Origin: Halococcus thailandensis JCM 13552
GTDB lineage: Archaea > Halobacteriota > Halobacteria > Halobacteriales > Halococcaceae
Length of the DNA stretch: 40,546 nucleotides
NCBI RefSeq assembly: GCF_000336715.1
Contig: NZ_AOMF01000151.1
Span: 1,982 to 42,527, forward strand
Direction: 5' to 3'
Shown here: positions 7,829 to 15,996 of the stretch, one piece after another
Position numbering within the stretch: position 1 is the stretch's first letter
How the letters are laid out: each line of letters starts with the position of its first letter
Position numbers and translations under genes: made by a program
The notes under the pieces: model-generated
The model's database searches: none
The model's input: only the letters and a program-made list of their open reading frames with translations
What the model was told of the DNA's origin: nothing

Positions 7829-8965
7829 TCAGCGCGAGAATTCGATGGCCGCGCCCTGACCGAAGCCGACACATTCGGTCGCAAGTCCGCGGTCGACGTC
7901 GCGCTTATGCATCTCGTGGATCAGCGTCACCGGCAGGCGCGCGCCGCTCGCACCGAGCGGGTGACCGATGGCGATCGCACCGCCGTTGACGTTGAATATC
8001 TCGTCGTCGATGCCGAGTTCACGCTGGCAGTAGAGCGTCTGTGAGGCGAAGGCCTCGTTCAGCTCCACGAGCCCGTAGTCGTCGATCTCCCGCCCCGTGC
8101 GTTCGAGCAGCCCCTCGGTGGCGGGTATCGGGCCGACACCCATGACCTCCGGCTCGACGCCCGCGACGTTGTTGCTCCCGACTTCCGCGAGCACGTCGAG
8201 ACCGTGATCCTCGGCGAACCCGCGGCTCGTGATGAGGGTGGCCGAAGCACCGTCCGAGACCTGTGAGGCGTTGCCCGGGGTGACGGTCCCGTCGGATTTG
8301 AACACCGTCGGGAGCTCGGCGAGCTTCTCGGCGGTCGTGCCCGGCCGGAGTCCCTCGTCGGTGTCGATCATCTCCTCACCGTTGTCGATCGGGACGATCT
8401 CGTCGTCGAACCGCCCCTCTTCGGTGGCCTCGACGGCGCGCTGCTGCGAGCGTGCGGCGTACTCGTCTTGCTCCTCACGAGTGACGTCGTAGCGCTCGGC
8501 GACCTCCTCGGCGGTCATCCCCATCTGGAGCTCAGCGACGTTGTGCTCCTCGTTGAGGCGTGGATGGGCGTTCTGCGTGTTCTGTCCCATCTTCACCCGG
8601 CTCATGCTCTCGACGCCGCCGGCGATGATCGCGTCGCGCTGGCCGGCGCGGATCGCGTCGGAGGCCGAGATGATCGACTGCGCCGAGGAGGCACACCAGC
8701 GGTTGATCGTCGTCGCGGGGACCGATTCACCGAGATCGGAGAGCAACGAGATCACGCGCGCGACGTTGTTGCCCTGCTCGCCGCGCTGCTGGGCACAGCC
8801 CCACATCAGATCGTCGATGTCGTCGCCAGCGAGGCCAGTGTCGGCGAGGATCTGGTTGATCAGCGGGATCGAGAGATCCTCGCTGCGGACGTCGGCGAAG
8901 ACGCCGTCCTCCTTTCCCTGCGGGGTTCGGTATGCTGCCGCGACGACCGGTGTGCTATCGACCAT
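7829..8965 (-). CDS. Thiolase (acetyl-CoA C-acyltransferase)
   Basis: Length 378 aa. The nucleophilic cysteine is Cys91 in NRWCASSAQSI; the C-terminal catalytic residues are His335 in GGAIAIGHPLGASGAR and Cys365 in ATECVGFGQG; NEAFA is at 303-307. All thiolase landmarks are therefore intact. It either cleaves 3-oxoacyl-CoA with CoA (beta-oxidation) or condenses acetyl-CoA units (mevalonate or polyhydroxyalkanoate supply); the sequence does not decide. An acyl-CoA synthetase 3 kb upstream supports a fatty-acid role weakly. The TATA box 28 bp upstream indicates a leaderless transcript. Confidence 0.93.
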   Translation of the reverse strand: MVDSTPVVAAAYRTPQGKEDGVFADVRSEDLSIPLINQILADTGLAGDDIDDLMWGCAQQRGEQGNNVARVISLLSDLGESVPATTINRWCASSAQSIISASDAIRAGQRDAIIAGGVESMSRVKMGQNTQNAHPRLNEEHNVAELQMGMTAEEVAERYDVTREEQDEYAARSQQRAVEATEEGRFDDEIVPIDNGEEMIDTDEGLRPGTTAEKLAELPTVFKSDGTVTPGNASQVSDGASATLITSRGFAEDHGLDVLAEVGSNNVAGVEPEVMGVGPIPATEGLLERTGREIDDYGLVELNEAFASQTLYCQRELGIDDEIFNVNGGAIAIGHPLGASGARLPVTLIHEMHKRDVDRGLATECVGFGQGAAIEFSR

Positions 8966-8988
8966 GCGCGTCGTCGGACCCGTGTCGT

Positions 8989-8996
8989 GTTAAACC
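8989..8996 (-). promoter_or_regulatory. TATA box of the thiolase gene
   Basis: Minus-strand GTTTAACA-type element centred about 28 bp before the ATG at 8965; leaderless spacing. Confidence 0.6.
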
Positions 8997-9050
8997 CACG
9001 CAAACTCCGAGATCTTTCATTGAGGTTTTCTGACCGGTGCGGTTCGACGG

Positions 9051-9058
9051 TCTTATTC
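9051..9058 (+). promoter_or_regulatory. TATA box of the AAA+ ATPase unit
   Basis: TCTTATTC is centred 29 bp before ATG 9084 and would drive the ATPase and the hydrolase behind it. Confidence 0.55.
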
Positions 9059-9083
9059 GTCCGGATGGCCTACAGAGGCGGGA

Positions 9084-10436
9084 ATGAGCAGTCCGGAACT
9101 GGACGTCGTCGAATTTCTGCTCACGACACACGTCTACAACGATGATCGTGAGCGTGACGCCGACGACCTGCCGCCACGTTACCGCCGCGCGTTCTGGTCG
9201 GACGAGGGGATCGAGCGCCCGCTGGCCGCGACCGAGGCGACCGCCGAGACCGCCACGGGGGTGGCCGACCCGTGGAGCGCCATCTCGGGGCTGATGTTCA
9301 CCGATCACGACGAGTTCTCGGGATCGCTGTCGCTGACCGAACGCGCGATGGCCGAGGACTGGTTCGCAGAGCGCGCCGATACCGACCGAATCGAGGAGAA
9401 CCCGACGCTCGCGGCCGCCCTCGACGACGCCGACTACGAGCGCGCCCGCGAGGCCAACCGCCCCGTTCGCGCCGATCGCGTCTGGATCGACAGCCTCCTC
9501 GAGGAGTACTTCGACAACGAGGAGGACGAGGAGATGCTCGATCTCGTCGACGTACGCGCGCCCGAGGAGGTCGAGATGACACTCAACGATCTCGTGCTGA
9601 CCAGCGATCAGAAAGGTGAGATCGAGAAGATCATGAAGGCCATCGAACACCGCGAGTATCTCGCCACCATCGGCCTGCGCGAGATCGGCAAGCTCCTGTA
9701 CGTGGGTCCGCCGGGAACGGGCAAGACGACCACGGCACGGGCGCTCGCCCACGAACTCGATCTCCCCTTCGTCGAGGTGAAACTGTCGATGGTCACGAGC
9801 CAGTATCTCGGCGAGACGGCGAAAAACGTCGAGAAGACCTTCGAGGTGGCCAAACGGCTCTCGCCGTGTATCCTCTTCATCGACGAGTTTGATTTCGTCG
9901 CCAAAACTAGGAACTCGGACGAGCACGTCGCGCTGAAACGGGCGGTGAACACGCTGCTCAAGAGCATCGACGAGATCAGCCTGATCAACGACGAGGTACT
10001 GCTGATCGGCGCGACCAACCATCCCGACCAGCTCGACGCGGCCGCCTGGCGGCGTTTCGACGAGATCGTCAACTTCCCGAAGCCCGACTCGCTGATGCGC
10101 GCGGACATCCTCCGGATCGTCACCCGCGAGATGGATATCGAGAACTTCGATCCCGAAGCGCTGGCCAGCGATACCGAAGGGCTGACCGGCAGCGATCTCC
10201 GGCTCGTGCTCCGCGAGGCCGTCCTCGACGCGCTGACCGAGGAGCGCACCACGCTGACACAGGCCGACCTCGAGGCCGCAGTGCGCGACTTCGAGGAGCG
10301 CGACAGCCTGAAGGATCTCGACATGATCGAGGGTGATCACGACGCCCTAGTGGCCGGCGGTGACATCAGCGCCGATGGCGGGTCAGACGAGCACGATCAC
10401 GACCACGGTGCCGACGGTCACGCTCACGACCACTGA
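9084..10436 (+). CDS. AAA+ family ATPase with His-rich C-terminal tail
   Basis: Length 450 aa. The N-terminal 165 residues are acidic and unlike any domain I can name. The AAA+ module has Walker A GPPGTGKTT (208-216), Walker B CILFIDEFD (262-270), sensor-1 region LLIGATNHPDQL (306-317) and candidate arginine fingers in AWRRFDE (321-327), so it should hydrolyse ATP as an oligomer. The helical lid continues to about residue 415 (GLTGSDLRLVLREAV). The last 16 residues (DEHDHDHGADGHAHDH) contain six histidines and probably bind metal ions. The next gene, a metallo-beta-lactamase-fold hydrolase, starts 2 bp after its stop, so the two are co-transcribed and probably work together. The ATPase belongs to the classical protein-remodelling type, but its substrate is unknown. 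Confidence 0.9.
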   Translation: MSSPELDVVEFLLTTHVYNDDRERDADDLPPRYRRAFWSDEGIERPLAATEATAETATGVADPWSAISGLMFTDHDEFSGSLSLTERAMAEDWFAERADTDRIEENPTLAAALDDADYERAREANRPVRADRVWIDSLLEEYFDNEEDEEMLDLVDVRAPEEVEMTLNDLVLTSDQKGEIEKIMKAIEHREYLATIGLREIGKLLYVGPPGTGKTTTARALAHELDLPFVEVKLSMVTSQYLGETAKNVEKTFEVAKRLSPCILFIDEFDFVAKTRNSDEHVALKRAVNTLLKSIDEISLINDEVLLIGATNHPDQLDAAAWRRFDEIVNFPKPDSLMRADILRIVTREMDIENFDPEALASDTEGLTGSDLRLVLREAVLDALTEERTTLTQADLEAAVRDFEERDSLKDLDMIEGDHDALVAGGDISADGGSDEHDHDHGADGHAHDH

Positions 10437-10438
10437 GC

Positions 10439-11257
10439 GTGGAGGTCACGCTCCTCGGCACCGGCGACACAACTGGCACACCGACCGTCGGCTGTGACTG
10501 CGACACCTGCACCGCCGCCCGCGAGAACGGCGTCGAACGGAGTCGGTTCTCGGTCCACGTCCGCAACGAACGGACCGACGAGTCGCTGCTCGTCGACGTG
10601 AGCCCCGATTTCCGCCGGCAGTTCCTCGACAACGACGTGGCGCTCCCGGACGCGGCGCTCGTCACGCACATCCACTTCGACCATCTCGACGGGCTCGGCA
10701 ACGCCTTCCGGCTCTTTTCCGATCTCCCGGTCCACGCGGCGAACGAAACCGATCCGAAAACCGGCGAGAGCGTCGCCGACACGGTACGAGGGAAGTACGA
10801 CTATCTCGACGCACTCTCGGTCCACGGGCAGCGTCCGTTGGAGACGTTCGAAGCCTGTGGCTTCGACGTGACGTTCGTCCCGGTTTCCCATCCGCCGCTC
10901 GTCTGTTACGGCGTCGTCATCGAAGGCGACGGCGCGAAACTCGCCATCACCGGCGACACGAACTACGGGATCCCGGACGAATCGCGCGCCCGGCTGGCCG
11001 ACGCGGACCTCCTGCTCGCCGACGCCATCGCGCCGGCGTCGTTCTGCGAGCATCACCCGCTCGGCGGCGACCACCACGACGCCGACGGGACGCCACGAAC
11101 GTTCGGCACGAAACACATGACTCGCGAGGGCGCACTCTCGCTGGCCGATGAACTCGGAGCCACCGAGACACGGCTGGTCCACGTTTCGCATTTCTTCCCC
11201 GCCGACGAGGCGTTCGCGGAGCCGCTCGCGGTCGATGGCGAGCACTACGCGCTGTAA
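10439..11257 (+). CDS. PhnP-like metallo-beta-lactamase-fold hydrolase
   Basis: Length 272 aa from GTG 10439, 2 bp after the ATPase stop. The metal-binding signature HIHFDH is at residues 77-82, with further ligands His151, Asp173 and a late histidine in HVSHFF (248-253), enough for a dinuclear centre. An N-terminal GCDCDTCTAA (18-27) matches the structural zinc knuckle of PhnP-like enzymes, which hydrolyse cyclic phosphodiesters such as phosphoribosyl 1,2-cyclic phosphate. No other phosphonate genes are nearby, so the true substrate is open. A divalent cation role fits the His-rich tail of the preceding ATPase. Confidence 0.87.
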   Translation: MEVTLLGTGDTTGTPTVGCDCDTCTAARENGVERSRFSVHVRNERTDESLLVDVSPDFRRQFLDNDVALPDAALVTHIHFDHLDGLGNAFRLFSDLPVHAANETDPKTGESVADTVRGKYDYLDALSVHGQRPLETFEACGFDVTFVPVSHPPLVCYGVVIEGDGAKLAITGDTNYGIPDESRARLADADLLLADAIAPASFCEHHPLGGDHHDADGTPRTFGTKHMTREGALSLADELGATETRLVHVSHFFPADEAFAEPLAVDGEHYAL

Positions 11258-11301
11258 GCGGTCGGTTGCGCTCCGGAAAGGAGAAGGAAGAGGGAGGTCC
11301 G

Positions 11302-11619
11302 CTACGTGCCGTAAACTTGGTAATACTGATAGCCACGGACGAACGCCACGGCGGCCATCGCGGCGAGCAAGAGCCCGAGCAGCGGGTCGCGGACGCCGTA
11401 GACGATCGCGAGGAGCACGGCGACGACACCGACCGCGAGCAAAACCGGTGCGACGGCGGGTTCGCCACGGCGCAGGACGGCGAGCGCGCCGATACCGACC
11501 ACGCCACAGAAGACGACGAAACCGAGACCGAGACCGAGCACGAGCCCGGCACCGGCCCCGAGAAGGCCGACGGCGGCCAGCGCCACGAAGGTGGTACGGA
11601 AGCGGTCGGTCCAGTTCAT
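11302..11619 (-). CDS. Small multi-pass membrane protein
   Basis: Length 105 aa. After a short charged start (MNWTDRFRTT) there are about four hydrophobic segments: 11-30, 32-48, 56-74 and 80-93. A basic loop (LRRGEP) follows the second. It ends in YQYYQVYGT. I do not recognise a family. It is downstream of, and in the same direction as, the ABC exporter genes, separated by 47 bp from the permease stop, and could be part of that transcript. Confidence 0.7.
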   Translation of the reverse strand: MNWTDRFRTTFVALAAVGLLGAGAGLVLGLGLGFVVFCGVVGIGALAVLRRGEPAVAPVLLAVGVVAVLLAIVYGVRDPLLGLLLAAMAAVAFVRGYQYYQVYGT

Positions 11620-11666
11620 ATCGGGAGCGAGGGCCGGGACGGGGTAGCCGTTTCGCGTTCGGTCGG

Positions 11667-12548
11667 CTACTGTGCCGACGAGCTCGACGCGCGATTGAGA
11701 TAGCGCACCGCGATCGCGCCGAGGGCGATATCGAGCGCGATCAGGACGGCGAACGAGGGGATCAGGGTGTTCCAGACCCCGCCGAACGCCGTCACGTCGA
11801 TCACGGTCTGGACGTCACGACCGAGCATCAGCGCGCGGGCGGCGTCGACGCCGTAGGTGATCGGGTTGAACGTGGCGACGGTCTGCACCCAGTTCGGGAG
11901 GATATCGACCGGGAGGAAGGCGCTGGAGACGAACAGCAGCGGGAACTGAAGCAGGTTCGCGCCGATGATGGTCGACTCCTGATCGCGGGTGACGAGCGCG
12001 ACGATGTTCGAGAAGGCGGTGAACCAGATCGCGAAGACGATGGCGACGAGGACGATCCCGAGCGCGCCGACGATCCCGGTCTCGATGTAGGTACCGATCT
12101 CGCCGCCCGTGTCGAACCAGAGCAGGACGTAGCCGAGCCCGAGGATGATGAACGTCTGGACGACGATCCGGACGACCTCCGAGAGCGACTTGCCGAGGAA
12201 CATCGCGGCGCGGTTGATCGGCGAGACGAGCACCTTCTCGAACATGCCGTTCTCCATGTCGTCGACGAGCCCGATCCCGGAGCCGGCGGCCGCGACGAGC
12301 GCCGACTGGACGATGATCGCTGGCGTGAGGTAGGTCACGTAGGAGATGTCCGGCCCGAGCGCCTGACTGAGCGCGCCGCCGACGGCCCCGCCGAAGATCT
12401 CGGTGAACAGAACGAGAAAGATGACCGGCTGGACGAGCGAGCCGACGACGACGAACGGGTTGCGGGTCGTCTTGATCAGCCAGCGCTTCAGGTTGATCCA
12501 GATGTCCATGAGGAACCCGTTGCTGTTGCCCGCCTCGACGGTGCTCAT
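11667..12548 (-). CDS. ABC-2 type transporter permease
   Basis: Length 293 aa with six predicted membrane segments after a cytoplasmic amphipathic start (WINLKRWLIKTTRNPF). The ABC-2 features are visible: the LVDDMENGMFEKVLVSPINRAAMFLGK loop (residues about 95-121) and LPNWVQTVATFNPITYGVDAARAL near the end, a classic ABC-2 signature. It forms the membrane channel of an exporter with the ATPase encoded just upstream; the two genes overlap by 4 bp (12545-12548), so translation is coupled. The cargo is unknown; relatives export drugs, lipids or polysaccharides. Confidence 0.92.
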   Translation of the reverse strand: MSTVEAGNSNGFLMDIWINLKRWLIKTTRNPFVVVGSLVQPVIFLVLFTEIFGGAVGGALSQALGPDISYVTYLTPAIIVQSALVAAAGSGIGLVDDMENGMFEKVLVSPINRAAMFLGKSLSEVVRIVVQTFIILGLGYVLLWFDTGGEIGTYIETGIVGALGIVLVAIVFAIWFTAFSNIVALVTRDQESTIIGANLLQFPLLFVSSAFLPVDILPNWVQTVATFNPITYGVDAARALMLGRDVQTVIDVTAFGGVWNTLIPSFAVLIALDIALGAIAVRYLNRASSSSAQ

Positions 12549-13552
12549 TGAGCAGCCTCCGGGGCGGCCGATTCCCGAGTTCCCTCAGCCGGTTCGTCGT
12601 CTTCCTCGGCCGGTTCGCCGGTGATGGCGAGGAACACGTCGTCGAGGGTGGGCGAGCGCACGTCGAAGCCCGTGACCGTGAAGTCGGCATCGCGCAGCGC
12701 CAGCAATAGATCGGTGCCGCGGCTGCGGGCGTGCTCGGAGGCGACGCTGATGCCGTCGTCGGTGATCTCGACCGTTCCGTCGGCGAACAGCCCCGACTCG
12801 CGGGCGACCTCCGCGGCGTGTGCCCGCCGCTCCTCGCTCGCGTCGTCGATCGTGATGTCGAGCACGTCACCGCCGACCTCGGATTTCAGCGTGTCGGGCG
12901 CATCCGTGGCGACGATCTTTCCATCTTGGATCACCGAGAGCCGGTCACAGAGCTCGTCGGCCTCCTCCAGATACTGCGTCGTGAGAAACACGGTCGTCCC
13001 CTGCTCGTTGATCTCGCGGAAATACTCCCAAAGGCGGATCCTGGCTTTGGGGTCGAGTCCCGTCGTGGGTTCGTCGAGGAAGACGAGCGGGGGTTCGTGG
13101 ACGAGTGCGGTCGCCACGTCGAGGCGCTTTTTCATCCCGCCGGAGAACTCCGTCGCCTCCTTGTCGGCGACGTCGGCGAGATCGACGAGATCGAGCAGTT
13201 CGTCGATGCGATCCGCCCGCTCGCCCCGGGGCACGCCGTAGGCCTCGCAGGCGAACTTGATGTTCTCGCGGGCGGTGAGCTCCTCGTCGACGCTTGTCTC
13301 CTGAGCCATGTAGCCGATCGTCTCCCGCACGGACTGGGCATCGTCGACGACGTCGAACCCGTTGACCGTCACCGTGCCGGCGGTCGGATAGAGCAGTGTG
13401 GTGAAGGTCTTGATCGCGGTCGTCTTGCCCGCGCCGTTCGGCCCGAGAAAGCCGAAGAACTCGCCCTCGGGGATCGCGAGATCGATGCCACGCACCGCCT
13501 CGGTTCCGTCCGAGTAGGTGAGTTCGACACCCGTGGCTTCGATGGCATTCAT
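12545..13552 (-). CDS. ABC transporter ATP-binding protein (DrrA-like)
   Basis: Length 335 aa. Walker A GPNGAGKTT (37-45), Q-loop YMAQE (81-85), signature FSGGMKKRLD (136-145), Walker B LVFLDEPTTGLDP (156-168) and switch His within the TTQYLEEAD region give a complete ATPase. A C-terminal extension of about 100 residues ends in an acidic tail. It powers the ABC-2 permease encoded behind it (4-bp overlap). The TATA box on the minus strand at 13577-13584 indicates a leaderless transcript from 13552. The DrrA-type extension is common in exporters of hydrophobic compounds; the substrate is not known here. Confidence 0.93.
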   Translation of the reverse strand: MNAIEATGVELTYSDGTEAVRGIDLAIPEGEFFGFLGPNGAGKTTAIKTFTTLLYPTAGTVTVNGFDVVDDAQSVRETIGYMAQETSVDEELTARENIKFACEAYGVPRGERADRIDELLDLVDLADVADKEATEFSGGMKKRLDVATALVHEPPLVFLDEPTTGLDPKARIRLWEYFREINEQGTTVFLTTQYLEEADELCDRLSVIQDGKIVATDAPDTLKSEVGGDVLDITIDDASEERRAHAAEVARESGLFADGTVEITDDGISVASEHARSRGTDLLLALRDADFTVTGFDVRSPTLDDVFLAITGEPAEEDDEPAEGTRESAAPEAAQ

Positions 13553-13576
13553 TGCACCTCAGAGGTGTCGGATCAA

Positions 13577-13584
13577 CTTAAGAC
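13577..13584 (-). promoter_or_regulatory. TATA box of the ABC exporter operon
   Basis: CTTAAGTT on the minus strand, centred 27-28 bp before ATG 13552. Confidence 0.55.
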
Positions 13585-13603
13585 ACTGGGATCGTGTAAT
13601 CCA

Positions 13604-14152
13604 CTAGCCGGTGTACTGGTGGTACTCCATGCCGGGACTCTTCAGTTCGTTGTGCTTGCGTTCGAGATACGAGTAGACCGAGCCGTGGGGCGCGCCATCC
13701 AGGATCATCTCGACGGCGTTTCTGACGACCTCGACCTCTTCGGGCGTGCCGATCGCTCCCACAGTGCTGCCGTAGATGACGACCGACGCGCCCGAGAGCT
13801 CGGCCATCAGCTCGCGCGTCCGGCCGTTCTCGCCGATGAGACGCCCCTTCTTGCGCGTGAGATCGGTCTCGTTGCGCGTGGCCGCCTCGATGTCGATGAG
13901 TTCGAGCAGCATCAGCTCGTCGTCGAGCAGCGTCAACGCGTCCTCGGGAGCGAACCCGCGGCCGATGGCCCGCACGATGTCGGGGCCTTTCAGTCCCTGG
14001 ACCGGGTCCTCGACCGATTCGACGCCGACCGAACCGGTCTCGGAGTCGATGTCGAGACGAACGCCCGCACGGTCCTCGATGTCGCGCATCGTCGCGCCGC
14101 CCTCGCCGATGAGGACGCCGATGCGGTCCTGCGGAATCGTCACGTGTCGCAT
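13604..14152 (-). CDS. KH-domain RNA-binding protein (Dim2/Pno1-like)
   Basis: Length 182 aa from the ATG at 14152 (MRHVTIPQDR). Two KH modules are visible: IGVLIGEGGATMRDIE (11-26, loop GEGG) and KKGRLIGENGRTREL (101-115, loop GENG). This architecture matches the archaeal homologues of Dim2/Pno1, an assembly factor that binds near the 3' end of 16S rRNA. It is the last gene of the eIF1A-RIO1-GNAT-KH row, and the eukaryotic RIO1 and Dim2 counterparts act in the same late small-subunit maturation step. The open frame extends 13 codons further upstream, but the KH fold begins at 14152. Confidence 0.9.
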   Translation of the reverse strand: MRHVTIPQDRIGVLIGEGGATMRDIEDRAGVRLDIDSETGSVGVESVEDPVQGLKGPDIVRAIGRGFAPEDALTLLDDELMLLELIDIEAATRNETDLTRKKGRLIGENGRTRELMAELSGASVVIYGSTVGAIGTPEEVEVVRNAVEMILDGAPHGSVYSYLERKHNELKSPGMEYHQYTG

Positions 14153-14197
14153 GCAGGCAGTATGGAACCCGGCGATTTCAACTCTTCGCACCCCGCG

Positions 14198-14686
14198 TCA
14201 GACGTCGCGGTAGTAGACGTATTCGACGAGCGTCTGCGAACCGAGTTCGCGCTCGCGCTCGCTGGTGCGCTCGAACCCGCGCGATTCGTAGAAGGAGACC
14301 CCCACGGCGTTCTCGGCGAGCACCTCGACGCGCAGTCGACGGCTGCCGTGGTCCAAGAGGCGGTCGCGAACGGCGTTGAGCAGCGCCGTCCCGAGCCCGT
14401 CGTTCCACCGGTCGGGATCGACGTAGATGGCATAGAGCTGTGCCTCCTCGTTGGCGGTCGGCGCGGCGCTCGCGTAGCCGGCGATCCCATCCGTTTCGGC
14501 GACGAGATAGACGTTTTCGGAGGCGGTGATCGGGCCTTCGAGTTCGTCGGCCGCATACCAGTCGTCGAGAATGGTCTCGACGGCACCCTCGCTCAGGAAC
14601 TCGTACGTTTCCCGCCAGCCGCGGCGCGCGACGCGCTGGATCCCCGGAATGTCGTCGACGGTCGCCGCTCGAACTGTCGGTGCCAT
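14198..14686 (-). CDS. GNAT family N-acetyltransferase
   Basis: Length 162 aa. The acetyl-CoA binding motif A is LYAIYVDPDRWNDGLGTALL (84-103), and YESRGFERTSERER (about 131-144) is the usual motif B. It moves an acetyl group from acetyl-CoA to an amine; the substrate could be a protein N-terminus, lysine or small molecule. It sits between the RIO1 and KH genes, with 25 bp and 45 bp gaps, so it is probably transcribed with them, although a weak TATA-like GATTACC at about 14707-14716 could give it a promoter of its own. Confidence 0.88.
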   Translation of the reverse strand: MAPTVRAATVDDIPGIQRVARRGWRETYEFLSEGAVETILDDWYAADELEGPITASENVYLVAETDGIAGYASAAPTANEEAQLYAIYVDPDRWNDGLGTALLNAVRDRLLDHGSRRLRVEVLAENAVGVSFYESRGFERTSERERELGSQTLVEYVYYRDV

Positions 14687-14711
14687 ACCGGACGAACGCC
14701 GCCCGTGGTAA

Positions 14712-15563
14712 TCAGTCTTCGCGCGCGGCCGTCACGTCCGCGAGCAGCGCCTCGCCGTCGGTGTCGAGCCCCTGCCGGGCGAAGAAGCTCGCCACGTTCT
14801 CGCAGTCGCGTTCGAGGAACTCCCGACTGTTGGGATGGTGGATCGTCACCGCCTGCCCGAGATCGAGCACCCACAGCTGCGAGTCGTGAACGAGGATGTT
14901 GTACTCCGAGAGATCGCCGTGGACCAGCCCCGCGCTGTACAGTCGGCACATGTATTCGCGGACGACCTCGTAGGCGGTGTCGGGGTTTTCGAGCTGCAGC
15001 TCCGAGAGGCGTCTGGCGCGCTCGCCGTCGGTGCCGAGGAACTCCATCACGAGGGCGTTGCGCTCGACGGCGATCGGCTCCGGAACGCGCAGCCCCGCCC
15101 GCTTGGCCCGCTGGAGGTTGGCGAACTCCTTTCGCGTCCACGCGAGCACGACCGCCTTTTTCTTGCCGCCGATCTCGTCGAAGCGGGGATCGCCCTCCAG
15201 ATACCGGCGCATCTGTGTGAAGTCGCTCGCGTTGATGCGGTAGATCTTCACCGCGACGTCACGGTCGCCGGCGCTCGCGAGGAAGACGTGTGCCTCCTTC
15301 CCGGTCGAGATCGGCCCGCCGAGCGCGTCGATGTGGCCGTGCTGGACCAGCGTGTAGAGCGCGCCGAGCGTCGCCTCGTCGAAGACGCCGCCCTCGACTT
15401 TGAACTGGTCGGCGTCCTTGAGGCGCTCGCGGAACTTCGCGAACTCGCGGTCCTGCGTGCGGGCGGTGCGGTCGGCCTCGGTGTCGGTGACGTCGAGGTT
15501 CTCCCACTCGTCGCCCGGCGCGTCGGCCGCCTCCTCGTCGAGCAGGCCGTACTCGTCGCTCAC
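14712..15563 (-). CDS. rio1: RIO1 family serine/threonine protein kinase
   Basis: Length 283 aa. RIO signatures: the ATP loop GPISTGKEAHVF (83-94), the ATP-binding lysine in VAVKIY (Lys106), the catalytic VHGDLSEYNIL (Asp217, Asn222) and the metal-binding Asp234 in LDLGQAV. As in other RIO kinases there is no classical activation loop. RIO1 works in 40S/30S maturation, releasing assembly factors. Its acidic N-terminus (about 50 residues) is typical of haloarchaea. Its gene lies between eIF1A and the KH protein, a combination conserved in archaea. Confidence 0.95.
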   Translation of the reverse strand: MSDEYGLLDEEAADAPGDEWENLDVTDTEADRTARTQDREFAKFRERLKDADQFKVEGGVFDEATLGALYTLVQHGHIDALGGPISTGKEAHVFLASAGDRDVAVKIYRINASDFTQMRRYLEGDPRFDEIGGKKKAVVLAWTRKEFANLQRAKRAGLRVPEPIAVERNALVMEFLGTDGERARRLSELQLENPDTAYEVVREYMCRLYSAGLVHGDLSEYNILVHDSQLWVLDLGQAVTIHHPNSREFLERDCENVASFFARQGLDTDGEALLADVTAARED

Positions 15564-15665
15564 GGGCGATCGGCCTCCACGGGGAACGCACTCGTCACGA
15601 TGGATGGTCGACGGGCGAGAATCGAGGGTGTGCGATCGACACCGGACGGATGGAAACGAACCACG

Positions 15666-15953
15666 CTAGTCCTGGACGTGGCCCTCCTCGCGCAGTCGAT
15701 CGGCGTCGGCTTTGTCGTAGCGCCATTCGACGTCGGCCTTCTCGTCCTGCCAGTCCCAAGGCGAGACGAGCACGACGTCGTCCTCGCGGATCCAGACGCG
15801 CTTTTGCATCCGGCCCGGGATCCGTGCGGTGCGGTCGGTGCCGTCCATACACCGAACCTCGATCCTGTTGGCTCCGAGCATGCCCGTGACGACGGCGAAC
15901 AGTTCGTCCTCCTCGGGCATCCGGAGACCTGTTTGACTGCCACCGTCGCTCAT
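15666..15953 (-). CDS. eif1A: Translation initiation factor eIF1A
   Basis: Length 95 aa, the usual size for archaeal aIF1A. The OB fold is clear: [31 protein letters not shown] (residues 19-49, containing the R-I-P-G-R-M motif that contacts the ribosomal A site) then [25 protein letters not shown]. It binds the 30S A site during initiation. It leads a minus-strand operon with rio1. A TATA box at 15976-15984, 27 bp before the ATG, gives a leaderless transcript. rio1 follows after a 102-bp gap in which I see no gene. Confidence 0.95.
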   Translation of the reverse strand: MSDGGSQTGLRMPEEDELFAVVTGMLGANRIEVRCMDGTDRTARIPGRMQKRVWIREDDVVLVSPWDWQDEKADVEWRYDKADADRLREEGHVQD

Positions 15954-15975
15954 GGCCGCCCTTCGACAGCGAGCG

Positions 15976-15984
15976 GTTTAAGTC
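15976..15984 (-). promoter_or_regulatory. TATA box of the eIF1A operon
   Basis: ACTTAAACC on the minus strand, centred 27 bp before ATG 15953; leaderless geometry. Confidence 0.65.
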
Positions 15985-15996
15985 TTCCAGCAGGGG

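Noticed and set aside
11148-12551. 467-codon plus-strand frame over the ABC permease
   Set aside because: Antisense shadow, highly Arg/Asp-rich, overlapping two well-defined minus-strand genes.
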